A program made the translations under genes and the position numbers. A stretch of DNA of 64,000 nucleotides, from positions 1 to 64,000 of the forward strand of contig NZ_JACCDE010000030.1 in the NCBI RefSeq assembly GCF_013415125.1, read 5' to 3'. This DNA is from Vreelandella glaciei. GTDB lineage: Bacteria; Pseudomonadota; Gammaproteobacteria; Pseudomonadales; Halomonadaceae. The notes under the pieces were generated by a model that saw nothing but the letters and a program-made list of their open reading frames with translations, was not told where the DNA came from and did no database searches. This document shows, piece after piece, positions 63,943 to 64,000 of this stretch (positions are counted from its first letter, which is position 1; each line of letters begins with the position of its first letter).

Positions 63943-64000
63943 GTTTCTAGCGTCGTTATTACAGCCCGTTCTACTTTATGGTCACATTAACGGATCTGTT

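Overview
The window looks like a chromosome segment of a halophilic gammaproteobacterium, most likely Halomonadaceae (Halomonas/Vreelandella type). This is inferred from protein character and gene order: a dapA-bamC-purC block, a three-lipoyl-domain AceF of the Azotobacter/Pseudomonas type, a symporter-fused CrbS-like kinase beside acs, a VC_2705-type acetate symporter with its DUF4212 subunit, and a ccoNOQP-ccoGHIS-hemN-anr respiratory block. No database search was possible, so the taxonomic call is from recollection of families.

Layout. 0-0.4 kb: 5' end of an IS110-family transposase running off the left edge, with a structured non-coding end and a 15-bp minisatellite that abuts the next gene. 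0.4-10 kb: housekeeping genes (bepA, a TusA-like protein coupled to an AI-2E family permease, bcp, dapA-bamC-purC, trmO, a GNAT, nadC, ampD). 10-20 kb: pyruvate dehydrogenase aceEF behind a long structured leader, then adk, tsaB-rsmJ, a ClsB-like cardiolipin synthase, a UPF0149 protein and a SprT-like metalloprotease. 20-33 kb: an acetate-switch locus with acs, a LuxR-type regulator (CrbR-like), a 1313-aa symporter/histidine-kinase hybrid (CrbS-like), a DUF4212 + Na+/acetate symporter pair, a cNMP/CBS/nucleotidyltransferase protein and a degenerate DnaQ-like protein. 33-45 kb: ttcA, then anr, hemN and the complete cbb3 oxidase structural and assembly genes on the minus strand, with Anr/FNR-like boxes. 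46-47 kb: a tRNA array Val-Asp-Asp-Val-Asp. 47-52 kb: glycolate oxidase glcDEFG with its divergent regulator glcC and a visible operator.

52-64 kb holds the least familiar part. A GntR-type regulator is divergent from a GlcG/HbpS-like protein; then come a TRAP transporter (substrate-binding protein, small and large permease), a crotonase-fold protein lacking both usual catalytic glutamates, a CaiB/BaiF CoA-transferase, a class V glyoxylate-type aminotransferase, a 1000-residue FAD/Fe-S 2-hydroxyacid dehydrogenase and a gamma carbonic anhydrase-like protein. The same GAATTC-centred palindrome lies in both promoter regions, suggesting one regulon. The genes read as uptake, CoA activation, cleavage or isomerisation, and oxidation/transamination of an unknown organic acid whose carbon reaches glyoxylate. 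The actual substrate cannot be deduced from sequence alone.

How it works together: acs, the symporter pair, CrbS/CrbR and aceEF all concern acetyl-CoA supply; the cco/anr/hemN block supplies micro-oxic respiration; glc and the TRAP cluster both converge on glyoxylate and 2-hydroxyacids.
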